64,000 nucleotides of DNA, from positions 124,001 to 188,000 of the forward strand of contig CAWHCK010000060.1 of NCBI GenBank assembly GCA_963827585.1, given 5' to 3'. Every line of letters starts with the position of its first letter. The stretch's first letter is position 1. Below the pieces are notes generated by a model. That model ran no database searches and was not told the origin of the DNA. It saw only the letters and a list, made by a program, of their open reading frames with translations. Both the position numbers and the translations under genes were made by a program. The stretch is from VAZQ01 sp963827585. GTDB taxonomy: Bacteria; Pseudomonadota; Alphaproteobacteria; Rhizobiales; Xanthobacteraceae. Of the stretch, positions 1 to 9,195 are shown in pieces.

Positions 1-795
1 TTCGAGGCCAGGATGTAGAACTCGTCGGGATCGAGGATCAGGCTGCGGTCCTCGCGCGAGCGCATCGGCTCCCAGAAATCGCCGACGTCGTAGCCGGCAC
101 GGCGCTCGACATCGATGAGCCCGGTATGGCGTTTGGCGCGGTACCCGATAAGGCCGTCCGGGCCGAGGCCGGAAAGATCGACGCTCACCGCGATGCCTTC
201 GCTCACGTCGGCATCAGTCGTCATCGACCAGGCGCTCGCGCGCATGCAGCGCGCGCAATGTTGCGGCATCGAGCAGCGCATTGCCGTGCCGGAAGCGGAT
301 TTGAGACAGCCGCGAGCCCTCGCGCACCAGCACCGGAAATGTGCGCGGGCTGATCTCCACGTAGAGCGGCCCGTGGTAACCCGCCTTGATGCGGTCGAAC
401 CCGCGGGTCTCGTCGGCGATCACGCGGGTGAAGACGTCGAGCCGGCCGGTCGAGCTCTTGGGATTGGCGGCGGCCGCGACGTCGCCGGGCAAGGCCAGGC
501 TTTCGAGCAACGGCACGATGTAGACGCAGCCGGTCTCGAGCACGGCGCCGTCGCCGAGCGCGATCTCGTGCAGCTTCAACTGGTCGATGCGCTCGCCAAC
601 GGTGGTGCGGGGACCAGGCAGGAAGCTCGCGCGCACGCGATACGCGACTTCACCGAGCCGTAGATCGAGGCTGGAGGGCTGGATCTGGTCGGGGACGAAG
701 TCATACGCGCGTAAGATCGCCCCATCCTGGGCGAGCGCCGCGATCATGTGGTCGGGCAGGATACCCCTTTGGTCGACGGCAAAGGCGAGCGGCAA
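1..795 (-). CDS. dcd: 2'-deoxycytidine 5'-triphosphate deaminase, frameshifted and cut by the window edge
   Basis: Deaminates dCTP on the route to dUTP and dTTP. The first 193 codons (start at 795) read well as the alphaproteobacterial long-form Dcd, with the family segments QPSSLDLRLG (about residue 38) and NPKSSTGRLD. That frame stops at 214, but a second frame that begins MTTDADVSEGIAV continues to the window start with DLSGLGPDGLIGYRAKRHTG, which matches the second half of the long-form protein. Dropping one T near 219 would join both parts into a single reading frame of the usual roughly 370 residues. The lesion is therefore either a sequencing error or a split gene; the C-terminus lies outside the window. 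It is divergent from metZ. Confidence 0.85.
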
Positions 796-883
796 GGCGC
801 AACCCTTTTGACGGTGCCCGACCCTCTACCTGATGACCGCCTTGACGGAAAGTCGTTGCTCGCGCTAGAGGTGCCTTATCCCG

Positions 884-937
884 TGGTCATTTGAGCCGGC
901 CGGCTTGCAGCCACGTAAAACAAGTCGCTAAAAGGCC
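884..937 (+). promoter_or_regulatory. SAM-II riboswitch upstream of metZ
   Basis: The segment carries the SAM-II (metA motif) signature: a GTCATTTGAGCCGGC 5' part, the conserved CTTGCAGCCACGT core and a CAAGTCGCTAAAAGG 3' pseudoknot strand, at 887-936. SAM-II aptamers are known in alphaproteobacteria upstream of methionine genes, and metZ starts 66 bp downstream. A second hairpin (CCGGGG/CCCCGG, about 937-958) and a GAGGAG ribosome-binding site at 990-996 lie between aptamer and start, suggesting control of translation by S-adenosylmethionine. Confidence 0.82.
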
Positions 938-1002
938 GGGGACGCGTAGGGCCCCGGCGGAGCTTTTCCGGCCGGGATTTTTGTTGGGCAGAGGAGACCC
1001 CC

Positions 1003-2193
1003 ATGTCCGCGTCCGCGAAACGAAGCTACCGCCCCGAGACCCAGCTCGTGCATGCCGGAATCCTGCGCTCGCAGTTCGGCGAGACATCGGAGGCACTCTT
1101 TCTCACCCAGGGCTACGTCTACGACAGCGCCGTGAGTGCGGAGAAGCGCTTCAAGAACGAAGAGCCGGGCTACCAGTATTCCCGGTTCTCCAATCCCACC
1201 GTGAACATGTTCGAGCAGCGCATGGCCGCGCTCGAAGGCGCGCAGGCCGCGCGCGCGACCGCGACCGGGATGGCGGCGGTCACCACCGCGTTGATGGGTC
1301 AGGTGAAGGCGGGCGATCACATCGTGTCGTCGAAGGCGGTGTTCGGCTCCTGCCTCTATGTCGTCGAGGAGCATCTCCCCCGCTACGGCGTTGCCTCGAC
1401 GCTGGTGAACGGCACCGATCTCGACCAGTGGCGTAACGCCGTGCGGCCGAACACCAAGACCTTCTTCCTGGAAACTCCGACCAATCCCGCGCTGGAGGTG
1501 CTCGACATCCAGGCGATCGCCGAAATCGCCCATGCGGCGGGCGCCACGCTGGTGGTCGACAACGTGTTCTCGACGCCGCTGTTCCAGCGGCCGTTCGAGC
1601 TCGGAGCGGACTGCGTCGTCTATTCCGCCACCAAGCACATCGACGGCCAGGGCCGCTGCCTCGGTGGCGTCATCCTGGCCTCCGAGAAATTCATCCAGGA
1701 CCACATCCATAACCTGATCCGCCAGACCGGCCCGTCGCTGTCCCCGTTCAACGCCTGGGTTCTGCTCAAGGGGCTGGAGACGCTCCCCGTGCGCGTGCGC
1801 CGGCAGACCGACACCGCGGCCACCGTCGCGGTCGCGCTTGCGGAGCATCCGAAGATCTCGCGCCTCATCTATCCGGGACGGCCGGACCATCCGCAGGCGG
1901 AGATCGTGCGCCGGCAGATGCGTGGCGGCTCGACCCTGGTCGCTTTCGAAATCAAGGGCGGGAAGGCCGCGGCCTTCCGCTTCCAGGATGCGCTCAAGCT
2001 GGTGCGCATCAGCAACAATCTCGGCGACGCCAAGAGCCTGATCACCCATCCCGCAACCACCACCCATCAGCGCCTCGCGCCGGCGGCGCGCGCGGAGCTT
2101 GGGATCAGCGATGGCTTGGTGCGGCTCTCATGCGGCCTCGAGCATCCCGACGACCTCGTCGAGGATCTGATGGTCGCGCTGAAGGCGGCGTGA
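1003..2193 (+). CDS. metZ: O-succinylhomoserine sulfhydrylase
   Basis: A cytoplasmic PLP enzyme that makes homocysteine directly from O-succinylhomoserine and sulfide in methionine synthesis. The 396 residues show the Cys/Met-metabolism PLP fold: YQYSRFSNPTV near residue 55, ATATGMAAV near 87, ETPTNP near 159, the PLP-lysine motif SATKHIDGQGR near 207, and RLSCGLEHPDDLV near the C-terminus. Length is normal. The ATG follows a GAGGAG Shine-Dalgarno and a SAM-II riboswitch. In relatives I recall metZ being followed by apaG; here three genes on the other strand separate them. Confidence 0.95.
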   Translation: MSASAKRSYRPETQLVHAGILRSQFGETSEALFLTQGYVYDSAVSAEKRFKNEEPGYQYSRFSNPTVNMFEQRMAALEGAQAARATATGMAAVTTALMGQVKAGDHIVSSKAVFGSCLYVVEEHLPRYGVASTLVNGTDLDQWRNAVRPNTKTFFLETPTNPALEVLDIQAIAEIAHAAGATLVVDNVFSTPLFQRPFELGADCVVYSATKHIDGQGRCLGGVILASEKFIQDHIHNLIRQTGPSLSPFNAWVLLKGLETLPVRVRRQTDTAATVAVALAEHPKISRLIYPGRPDHPQAEIVRRQMRGGSTLVAFEIKGGKAAAFRFQDALKLVRISNNLGDAKSLITHPATTTHQRLAPAARAELGISDGLVRLSCGLEHPDDLVEDLMVALKAA

Positions 2194-2219
2194 ACGACGC
2201 ACGCTTCAATCCCACCGAG

Positions 2220-2310
2220 GTCATTGCCGGGCTTGACCCGGCAATCCATCTTTTTCGGAATACTTCCTGCGAAAAGCGATGGACCCGCGGGTCAAGCCCG
2301 CGGGTGACGC
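2220..2310. repeat. Intergenic palindromic repeat
   Basis: Two opposed GC-rich inverted repeats, GCCGGGCTTGACCCGGC and CCCGCGGGTCAAGCCCGCGGG, bracket a short spacer, so the RNA folds into two hairpins and the outer arms CAATCCATC/GATGGA also pair. This is the form of a REP-like element. It sits between convergent metZ and the SGNH gene and may serve as a terminator for both. Confidence 0.6.
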
Positions 2311-2314
2311 TAGA

Positions 2315-3160
2315 CTAATACGGCGCAACCCGCGGTGCGATCGCGGTCGCGGTGGGCCGGGTCGCGGCCTCGGCAATCGCCATGCCGAGCGCCTTCGCGA
2401 GGCAGGCATAGCTCCAATCGTTCATGTGCAAGCCGTCCGCCGAGACGAACGTTTCGAACGGCAGGCGCTCGGTCTCGTGCCAGCGCCGCATCAACTCGAA
2501 GCGATGAAAGACCGCGACATGCTCGGCCTTGGCGGCGGTCGCAATCAGCGACACCATGCCCTCGCAACCGGGCTTGGCGATGACCCTGGGCGCGTATTGC
2601 GGATCGATCAGCACGACATCGGCGCCGGTTGCCTTCAGGCGCGCCAGCCCCTCGTGGAGAAGCGTGGCATGCGGCAACACCGCCTTGTCGCGCAACACGG
2701 AGTTGGTGCCGACTTGCCACAGCACCAGATCGGGCTTTTCGGCAATCACGGCGGTGTCGAGACGGGCGAGCATGTCGGCGGCCTCGTCCCCGTTCACGCC
2801 CCGGTTCAGGATCGTGATCTCATGTCCAGGGAAATGCCGGGCGAGCTCGCCGGCCAGTCGGCTCGGGTACGAGGCCGCCGACGTGCTCGCTCCCGCGCCG
2901 TAGGTCGATGACGATCCCAGCGCGACGATCTTGATCGGCTTGCCGCTGGCAAGAAGGCGCGCCGTGCGGACCAGTGGAATGTCGAGGCGCACCTGGTCGG
3001 CCGTGATCACGCAGGCAGCTTGGCTTGGCGCGGTGGCGGCGCCTGCCGGCGCCGCAACCGAGGCAGCGGTCTGTGCGCGTGCCGGAGCGAGCGCGAAAAA
3101 GGTACCTGCCGCAACGGCCCCCAAAAAGGCCGCGCGACGCAACACGGCATGGCAATGCAT
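2315..3160 (-). CDS. Periplasmic SGNH/GDSL hydrolase, catalytic residues complete
   Basis: A 281-residue exported protein with a signal peptide that ends near ALAPARAQ (residue 30). The SGNH blocks are all present: block I GSSSTYGAG with the likely nucleophile Ser84, block II NRGVNGD (Gly124), block III GTNSVLR (Asn153), and block V ADGLHMND (Asp242, His245). The family includes esterases and acyltransferases that act on polysaccharides. It lies 95 bp downstream of a degenerate paralogue, which itself overlaps an opgC-like gene, so all three are probably co-transcribed. That context suggests a role in adding or removing acyl groups on periplasmic glucans. The substrate is not known. Confidence 0.8.
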   Translation of the reverse strand: MHCHAVLRRAAFLGAVAAGTFFALAPARAQTAASVAAPAGAATAPSQAACVITADQVRLDIPLVRTARLLASGKPIKIVALGSSSTYGAGASTSAASYPSRLAGELARHFPGHEITILNRGVNGDEAADMLARLDTAVIAEKPDLVLWQVGTNSVLRDKAVLPHATLLHEGLARLKATGADVVLIDPQYAPRVIAKPGCEGMVSLIATAAKAEHVAVFHRFELMRRWHETERLPFETFVSADGLHMNDWSYACLAKALGMAIAEAATRPTATAIAPRVAPY

Positions 3161-3255
3161 GATATGAGCTTGTCCCTGTAGAAGTGCTCGTTGTGCCTTT
3201 TTTCGTTTACTAGACTTGTTGCTACGCCTTCATTGACCCGCCTTATTGACCCGCC

Positions 3256-4011
3256 CTATTGACCCGTCTTGGGCTCGACCGACTGCAGATGGGCGGCGTC
3301 GATGATCATGGAAGCAATCGCGCGACCGATGCAGTCGTGGACCTTGTGGGCGAGCACGTTGTCCTTGCCGGCAGCATAGAGATCGAAGGCGCCGATATCG
3401 GACCAATGCCGCATGATGGCCAGCCGGTCGAACAGCGGGATCTCGTGCTGCTGGGCGACCACGCGCATATTGTCGGCGTAAGGACCGAGCGGGACCATGA
3501 TGTCGGTGCGGGGGCTGTACTGCATGTTCATCAATATGACGTCCGCGCCGCCCTTGTGCAGCGTTTCCACTCCTTCGTCGAGCGCCGCCCTGAAATCGTC
3601 CGGCTCGATCCGGCGTATGGCGTCGAAAGTTCCCGTCTGCCATATCACCAAATCGGGCTTCTCGTCGACGAGTAACTTCTCCATCCCCTTGGCCAAGTCG
3701 TCGGCGGTCATCCGCGTCCGGACCAGGGTCACGACCTTGACCGCGACCGAGGGCAGCCGCTGCTTGAGGGCCGCCTCGAGCCGCGCCGGGTAGGCGGAGG
3801 GGGGGCCGTTGGGACCGGCGAGCGCCGAAGAGGCGGTGCCGACCACCGCGATGGTCAGCCGCCGGTCCTTCGCGACGGCCTCCGCCACTCGCTTTAACTC
3901 GTTGTTTCCAAACAGCAAGTAGCCTGGAATCTCGCATTTCTGCGGCTCTGCCGCGAGCGCGGCGACGGCCAGGCAGAGCACGGTCAAGCTTGCCGCGATG
4001 AGCCTTTTCAT
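3256..4011 (-). CDS. SGNH-fold protein lacking the catalytic residues (pseudoenzyme)
   Basis: 251 residues with a signal peptide ending near AVAALAA. It is clearly paralogous to the next gene downstream: EKPDLVIWQTG matches EKPDLVLWQVG, and GGADVILMNMQYSPR matches GADVVLIDPQYAPR. The catalytic positions differ. Block I reads GTASSALAG, with Ala60 in place of the nucleophile Ser. Block III reads GTFD, with Phe129 in place of Asn. The block II Gly is missing, and the Asp three residues before the His is not conserved. It is probably a binding or scaffold subunit rather than a hydrolase. Its ATG overlaps the stop of the upstream opgC-like gene by 4 bp (ATGA), which argues for translational coupling. 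Confidence 0.72.
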   Translation of the reverse strand: MKRLIAASLTVLCLAVAALAAEPQKCEIPGYLLFGNNELKRVAEAVAKDRRLTIAVVGTASSALAGPNGPPSAYPARLEAALKQRLPSVAVKVVTLVRTRMTADDLAKGMEKLLVDEKPDLVIWQTGTFDAIRRIEPDDFRAALDEGVETLHKGGADVILMNMQYSPRTDIMVPLGPYADNMRVVAQQHEIPLFDRLAIMRHWSDIGAFDLYAAGKDNVLAHKVHDCIGRAIASMIIDAAHLQSVEPKTGQ

Positions 4012-5180
4012 GCCTCGCCTCCCGCGAGGTCCGCGTCCGGCGTCTTTGTCCTGGGACGCGAGCCGGGACTGCGTTCTTCTGCCTTCTTATACCACCTTAT
4101 GACGCACGCGGCGGCAATCATGACAAGTATGCCTAGCGCGCTGACCAGGAACTGCATCCAGAAGGCGCCCGATATCTCCACCATGGCGAAATGGGCGGCG
4201 AAGGACAGGAACACGCCCAGGCAGAAGATCTCCAGGGAGTGCTGCCCGCACACGATCGGCGGCCACGCCCACCAGGACTTGAGAAACGGCCAGTCGCGCG
4301 GCACGAACCATACGGTCACGACCGCCAGCGCGAGGAAATGCGCAAACCGCAAGACGTCGAGATTAACCTTATCGATCGGATAGATCACCTCTTCCAGCCA
4401 GTGCGGGACGTATTGGCTCATGCCGGGCAGATACCAGGTGAGCGAGATGACGAACGCGAACAGGAGATACGCGATCGCGATCGACAATGTCACCGGCGAC
4501 TGCAACACCCGCGAGAGCCGCTGGGCTCCCCCCAGCGCGCACCAGGCGCCGAACACGAACAACAACTGCCAGGCGAACGGATTGAAATACCAGTGGCCGC
4601 TGGGATAGCTCGGCATGTTCCAGTTGAATTCCCAGGTCAGCACGTAGAGCAGCACCGAGGCGCCGAGCGCCAGGGTGGATCGAAGCTGCAGCAGCCACAG
4701 GATGGGCGGGAACAACAGCAACAGGATGATGTAGAGCGGCAATACGTCCATGTTGGACGGCTTGAACTTGAGCAGGAGGGCCTGAATGATCGTCACGTCG
4801 GGCTGCTTGAGGAAATCGAGGATGTTCATCTCCTCGGCATAAAGCGGGTTCTCGAAGCTGGTGGCGACGTAGGAAATCTCCGCGAGGTAGATCGCGAACA
4901 AGAAGACGTGGGCGACGTAGATTTGCCAGGCTCGCCGCAGGATCTTGGCGCCGGCGACAATGAAGCCGCGCTCGCGCATCTCCTTGCCGTAGACGAAGGC
5001 GGCGGTGTAGCCGGAGACGAAGACGAAGATTTCAGTCGCGTCGCTGAAGCCGTAATTGCGAATGGTGCCCCAGGCAACGAGGTTCGAGGGGATATGATCG
5101 AGGAAGATCAGCCACAGCGCGATCCCTCGGAACAAATCGAGCCGCAGATCGCGTCCAGTGGTGACCACGGGGGCATGCAT
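4008..5180 (-). CDS. OpgC-family membrane protein (periplasmic glucan succinyl/acyl transfer)
   Basis: A 390-residue polytopic protein with about ten hydrophobic segments. The N-terminus has RDLRLDLFRGIALWLIFLDH, followed by SDATEIFVFVSGYTAAFVYG, both typical of OpgC. OpgC is related to the acyltransferase-3 proteins and is known to succinylate osmoregulated periplasmic glucans. No opgG/opgH genes are nearby in this window. It is the first gene of an apparent operon with two exported SGNH proteins. The C-terminal 25 residues are charged and cytoplasmic. Family assignment is firm; substrate and acyl donor are inferred. Confidence 0.8.
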   Translation of the reverse strand: MHAPVVTTGRDLRLDLFRGIALWLIFLDHIPSNLVAWGTIRNYGFSDATEIFVFVSGYTAAFVYGKEMRERGFIVAGAKILRRAWQIYVAHVFLFAIYLAEISYVATSFENPLYAEEMNILDFLKQPDVTIIQALLLKFKPSNMDVLPLYIILLLLFPPILWLLQLRSTLALGASVLLYVLTWEFNWNMPSYPSGHWYFNPFAWQLLFVFGAWCALGGAQRLSRVLQSPVTLSIAIAYLLFAFVISLTWYLPGMSQYVPHWLEEVIYPIDKVNLDVLRFAHFLALAVVTVWFVPRDWPFLKSWWAWPPIVCGQHSLEIFCLGVFLSFAAHFAMVEISGAFWMQFLVSALGILVMIAAACVIRWYKKAEERSPGSRPRTKTPDADLAGGEA

Positions 5181-5283
5181 TGCGGGCGATCTTTCAGGCG
5201 GTAATGGATGAGCCTAAATTGTAATGGGCCTTGGCACCACTTGGGAATCACGTCATCGCGACGATTGCAAGCCATGGTTTTAG

Positions 5284-5394
5284 GCTGTTCACTAGAGCGC
5301 GATGACTTTTCTTCGAATCGTCATCCCGCCCTAGCTTATTGCTGGAGCATGATCTTTTCCGAAAACCGGTACCCACTTTTCGGGATCATGCTCT
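5284..5394. repeat. Two-module palindromic repeat
   Basis: The first module is a short hairpin GCGATGACTTTT...CGTCATCCCG. The second is the roughly 50-bp element GAGCATGATC...GATCATGCTC (5345-5394), with CCGAAAACCGGTACCCACTTTTCGG at its centre. The same second module recurs at 5926, 9148, 44634 and 50078 with small changes. No promoter or small RNA can be argued from the sequence. It fills the 5181-5458 gap together with AT-richer unassigned DNA. Confidence 0.75.
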
Positions 5395-5458
5395 AAGGTG
5401 GAACATCGGGACGGCGAGCCCAGGTCGGGGCTGAAGGCCTGTCTATGGATACCCGCAA

Positions 5459-5869
5459 ATGGATGCCCTCAAAGCAGCATACCGTGCCGTGACGCGCCAG
5501 ATCGAGGTCAAGGCGGCCCCGCGCTTCCTGCCCGAGCGCTCCTCGCCCGAGAACGGCTATTTCTTCTGGGCCTATACCATCACGCTCACCAATCTCGGGA
5601 TCGAGACCGTCCAGCTCAAGACGCGCCATTGGCGCATCACCGACGCGCAGGGACGCCTGCAGGAGGTGCGCGGCCCGGGCGTGGTCGGCGAGGAACCGGT
5701 GCTCAAGCCCGGCGAGAATTTCGAATACACCAGCGGCGTGCCGCTGCCCACGCCGTCGGGTTTCATGACCGGAACCTACGGCATGGTGACCGCGGCCGGC
5801 GAGGAGTTCGAGATCGACATTCCCGCCTTCTCGCTCGACACGCCGCAACGCGAGCGCACGATCAACTAG
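5459..5869 (+). CDS. apaG: ApaG family protein
   Basis: 136 residues, the usual length for ApaG, a small beta-sandwich protein named for its link to diadenosine tetraphosphate metabolism and Co2+/Mg2+ phenotypes. Diagnostic segments are YRAVTRQIEV at the start, FFWAYTITLTNLG, ETVQLKTRHWRITDA, GVVGEEPVLKPGE and FEYTSGVPL. No strong Shine-Dalgarno is visible ahead of the ATG, so the start could be a few codons away. Repeat elements flank both ends. Co-location with metZ and hslO is expected from relatives. Confidence 0.93.
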   Translation: MDALKAAYRAVTRQIEVKAAPRFLPERSSPENGYFFWAYTITLTNLGIETVQLKTRHWRITDAQGRLQEVRGPGVVGEEPVLKPGENFEYTSGVPLPTPSGFMTGTYGMVTAAGEEFEIDIPAFSLDTPQRERTIN

Positions 5870-5976
5870 GAGCGCGATAACCTTGTCTTCGAATCGTCAT
5901 CGCGCTCTAGTCTAGCTTATTGCTGGAGCATGATCTTTTCCGAAAACCGGTACCCACTTTTCGGGACCATGCTCTG
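5870..5976. repeat. Second copy of the two-module palindromic repeat
   Basis: Immediately after the apaG stop come the hairpin GCGCGATAACC...CATCGCGC and a GAGCATGATC...CCATGCTCT module (5926-5975) nearly identical to the copy before apaG. apaG is therefore bracketed by direct copies of the same element in the same orientation. Confidence 0.75.
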
Positions 5977-6017
5977 AGGCAGCGGTGTGCACGCCCGGGG
6001 GCCGACCCGGCCGACCT

Positions 6018-7025
6018 TCAGGCGGAGGGCCCATTCACGTCGGCGGGCTCGAACACGTAGGTCGAGTTGCAGAATTCGCAGGTGACCGTGATCTTGCCGT
6101 TCTCGACCATGTGGTCCCGGTCGTCCTGGGGAAAGCTGCGGAGCATGCGTTCGACGCCTTCGCGCGAGCACGAGCACTGGGCGTGCAAGTTCCTGCTGCG
6201 GAACACGCGCACGCCGCGCTCGTGGAACAGCCGGTAGAGCAGCTGCTCGGCCGATACGTCCGGATCGAGCAATTCGACATCCGCAACGGTCGCGACCAGC
6301 GAGCGGCCTTCAACCCAGGCATCGTCCTCGGGCAGATGGTGAAGCTCGACCCCTTCGGGCGCATCGCCGGGGTCGAGGTCGGGCTGGCGCGAGCGCTCCG
6401 GCGATTTCGGCAGGAACTGCAGTAGCAGGCCGCCGGCGCGCCAGCGATGGCGCGCCCCGTCCTTGCCCATGCGCAGCTCCTCGGCCACCGCCAGGCGCAC
6501 CCTCGTTGGGATCTGCTCCGAGCGCAGGAAGTATTCGTGCGCCGCGTGTTCGAGGTCCTTGCCCTCGAGCGCGACGATGCCCTGGTAGCGGGCGGTGTCC
6601 GGTCCCTGGTCGATGGTCATGGCGAGATGCCCGCGGCCGAGCAGCGCGCCGGGATCGGCCGCGTCCGCTGCGATGGCCGCGGCGACGCGGGCGGCATCGA
6701 AGCGGGCGCAGGCCCGCACCTTGCCGGGGGTGGTGTAGTCGATAACCAGCATCCGTACCGGCCCGTCGCTCTGGGTCTGCAGGATGAACCGGCCTTCGAA
6801 TTTGAGCGTCGAGCCGAGCAGCACCGTGAGCACGATCGCCTCGCCCACGAGCTTCGCCACCGGTGCGGGATAACGATGACGCGAAAGAATCGTGTCGATC
6901 GCCGGTCCGAAGCGCACGACGCGCCCGCGCAGGTCGAGCGCCTCCACCTGGAACGGCAGGATGGTGTCGTCGGCCGAGGTGGCGGCCGGCGCACGCGTTG
7001 GAATTTCGATGTGAGGATTGGACAT
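6018..7025 (-). CDS. hslO: Hsp33 redox-regulated chaperone
   Basis: 335 residues. Hsp33 is a cytoplasmic holdase that is activated when its zinc cluster is oxidised. The N-terminal fold is clear (LPFQVEALDLRGRVVRFG, GEAIVLTVLLGSTLKFEGR, GHLAMTIDQGPDTARYQGIV). The C-terminus holds the four zinc cysteines as CSCSREG and, about 30 residues later, CEFCNSTYVF. Length is normal for alphaproteobacterial Hsp33. In relatives hslO usually adjoins argF; here the ugp operon lies between them, on the same strand. Confidence 0.95.
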   Translation of the reverse strand: MSNPHIEIPTRAPAATSADDTILPFQVEALDLRGRVVRFGPAIDTILSRHRYPAPVAKLVGEAIVLTVLLGSTLKFEGRFILQTQSDGPVRMLVIDYTTPGKVRACARFDAARVAAAIAADAADPGALLGRGHLAMTIDQGPDTARYQGIVALEGKDLEHAAHEYFLRSEQIPTRVRLAVAEELRMGKDGARHRWRAGGLLLQFLPKSPERSRQPDLDPGDAPEGVELHHLPEDDAWVEGRSLVATVADVELLDPDVSAEQLLYRLFHERGVRVFRSRNLHAQCSCSREGVERMLRSFPQDDRDHMVENGKITVTCEFCNSTYVFEPADVNGPSA

Positions 7026-7137
7026 GATGGATGGATATAATGCCGGTCAGGCCAAAATTGACCCCTGTCCGTGCAATTTTCGCAACCGTGCATCACGATG
7101 CAGCCCAACCGGAATGCGCTCCAGATTCTTGGATTTT

Positions 7138-7184
7138 GCGCATGTTCTATTCGGAACACCGGTACCCACTTTTCCGGCCATGCG

Positions 7185-7186
<2 letters not shown>
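7138..7186. repeat. Degenerate copy of the GAGCATGATC repeat
   Basis: A variant of the 50-bp module with outer arms GCGCATG/CATGCGC in place of GAGCATG/CATGCTC, and the same central CCGGTACCCACTTTTCCGG. It lies between hslO and ugpC and touches the ugpC stop codon. The arms have changed together, so pairing is kept. Confidence 0.65.
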
Positions 7187-8253
<1,067 letters not shown>

Positions 8254-8273
8254 CGCGCGCTCCGTATCCCCCG

Positions 8274-9125
8274 TTACTTCTCGGTCTCGACCAGACCCTT
8301 GACGAATTGCCGCTGCATGGCGACGACCACGATCACCGGCGGGATCATGGCCAACAGCGTCACGGCCATGACCAGGTTCCACTTCGCTGCGGCGTCGACC
8401 ACGTTGACCATGCGGGAGATGCCCATGACCACGGTGTAGTAGTCCTCGTTGGTGGTGACGAGCAGCGGCCACAGATACTGGTTCCAGCCGTAGATGAACT
8501 GGATCACGAACAGCGCCGCGATCGAGGTGCGCGACAGCGGCAGCAGCACGTCGCGAAAGAACTGCAGCGGTCCGGCGCCGTCGATGCGCGCCGCCTCGGT
8601 CAGCTCGTCCGGCACGGTCAGGAAGAACTGGCGGAACAGGAAGGTCGCGGTCGCCGAGGCGATCAGCGGGATGGTCAGGCCGGCATAGCTGTTGAGCAGG
8701 CCGAGACCGGCGACCACCTCGAAGGTCGGCAGGATTCTCACCTCCACCGGCAGCATGAGCGTGATGAAAATCATCCAGAAGAACGTCATCCGGAACGGGA
8801 ACTTGAAATAGACGACCGCATAAGCCGCGATGATCGAGATCGCGATCTTGCCGAGCGCGATCGCGAGCGCCATGACCAGACTGTTGAACATCATCAGCCC
8901 GACCGGCGGCGAGCTCGAAGAGGCGCCGAGCCCGCTGAGCAACACGGTGCGGTAGTTGTCGACCAGGAACCGCCCGGGAAGCAGCGGGACCGGTCCCGAC
9001 AGCATCGTCGCCTGGTCGTGGGTCGAGGCGACGAAGGTCATGTAGACGGGAAAGGCGACGACCAGCATGCCGAGCACCAGCACGGCGTGCGCTGCGAAGG
9101 TCAGCCAGCGTCGGTTCTCGACCAT
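8274..9125 (-). CDS. ugpE: Glycerol-3-phosphate ABC transporter permease
   Basis: An inner-membrane permease with six predicted helices and the binding-protein-dependent transport loop EAARIDGAGPLQFFRDVLLP, which contacts UgpC. The start chosen is the ATG of MVENRRWLTFAAHAV; an upstream in-frame ATG lies inside the palindromic repeat and adds 18 unlikely residues. 284 residues, the usual UgpE length. It stands between ugpA and ugpC on the same strand. Confidence 0.92.
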   Translation of the reverse strand: MVENRRWLTFAAHAVLVLGMLVVAFPVYMTFVASTHDQATMLSGPVPLLPGRFLVDNYRTVLLSGLGASSSSPPVGLMMFNSLVMALAIALGKIAISIIAAYAVVYFKFPFRMTFFWMIFITLMLPVEVRILPTFEVVAGLGLLNSYAGLTIPLIASATATFLFRQFFLTVPDELTEAARIDGAGPLQFFRDVLLPLSRTSIAALFVIQFIYGWNQYLWPLLVTTNEDYYTVVMGISRMVNVVDAAAKWNLVMAVTLLAMIPPVIVVVAMQRQFVKGLVETEK

Positions 9126-9147
9126 CTGCGGGCCACAAATTCCTTTA

Positions 9148-9195
9148 GAGCATGATCTTTTCCGAAAACCGGTGTCCACTTTTCGGGATCATGCT
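9148..9195. repeat. GAGCATGATC repeat inside the ugp operon
   Basis: A full copy of the palindromic module lies in the short gap between ugpA and ugpE, ending one base before the ugpA stop codon. In mRNA it would form a long hairpin and could set relative transcript levels of ugpBA and ugpEC. This effect is inferred. Confidence 0.75.
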
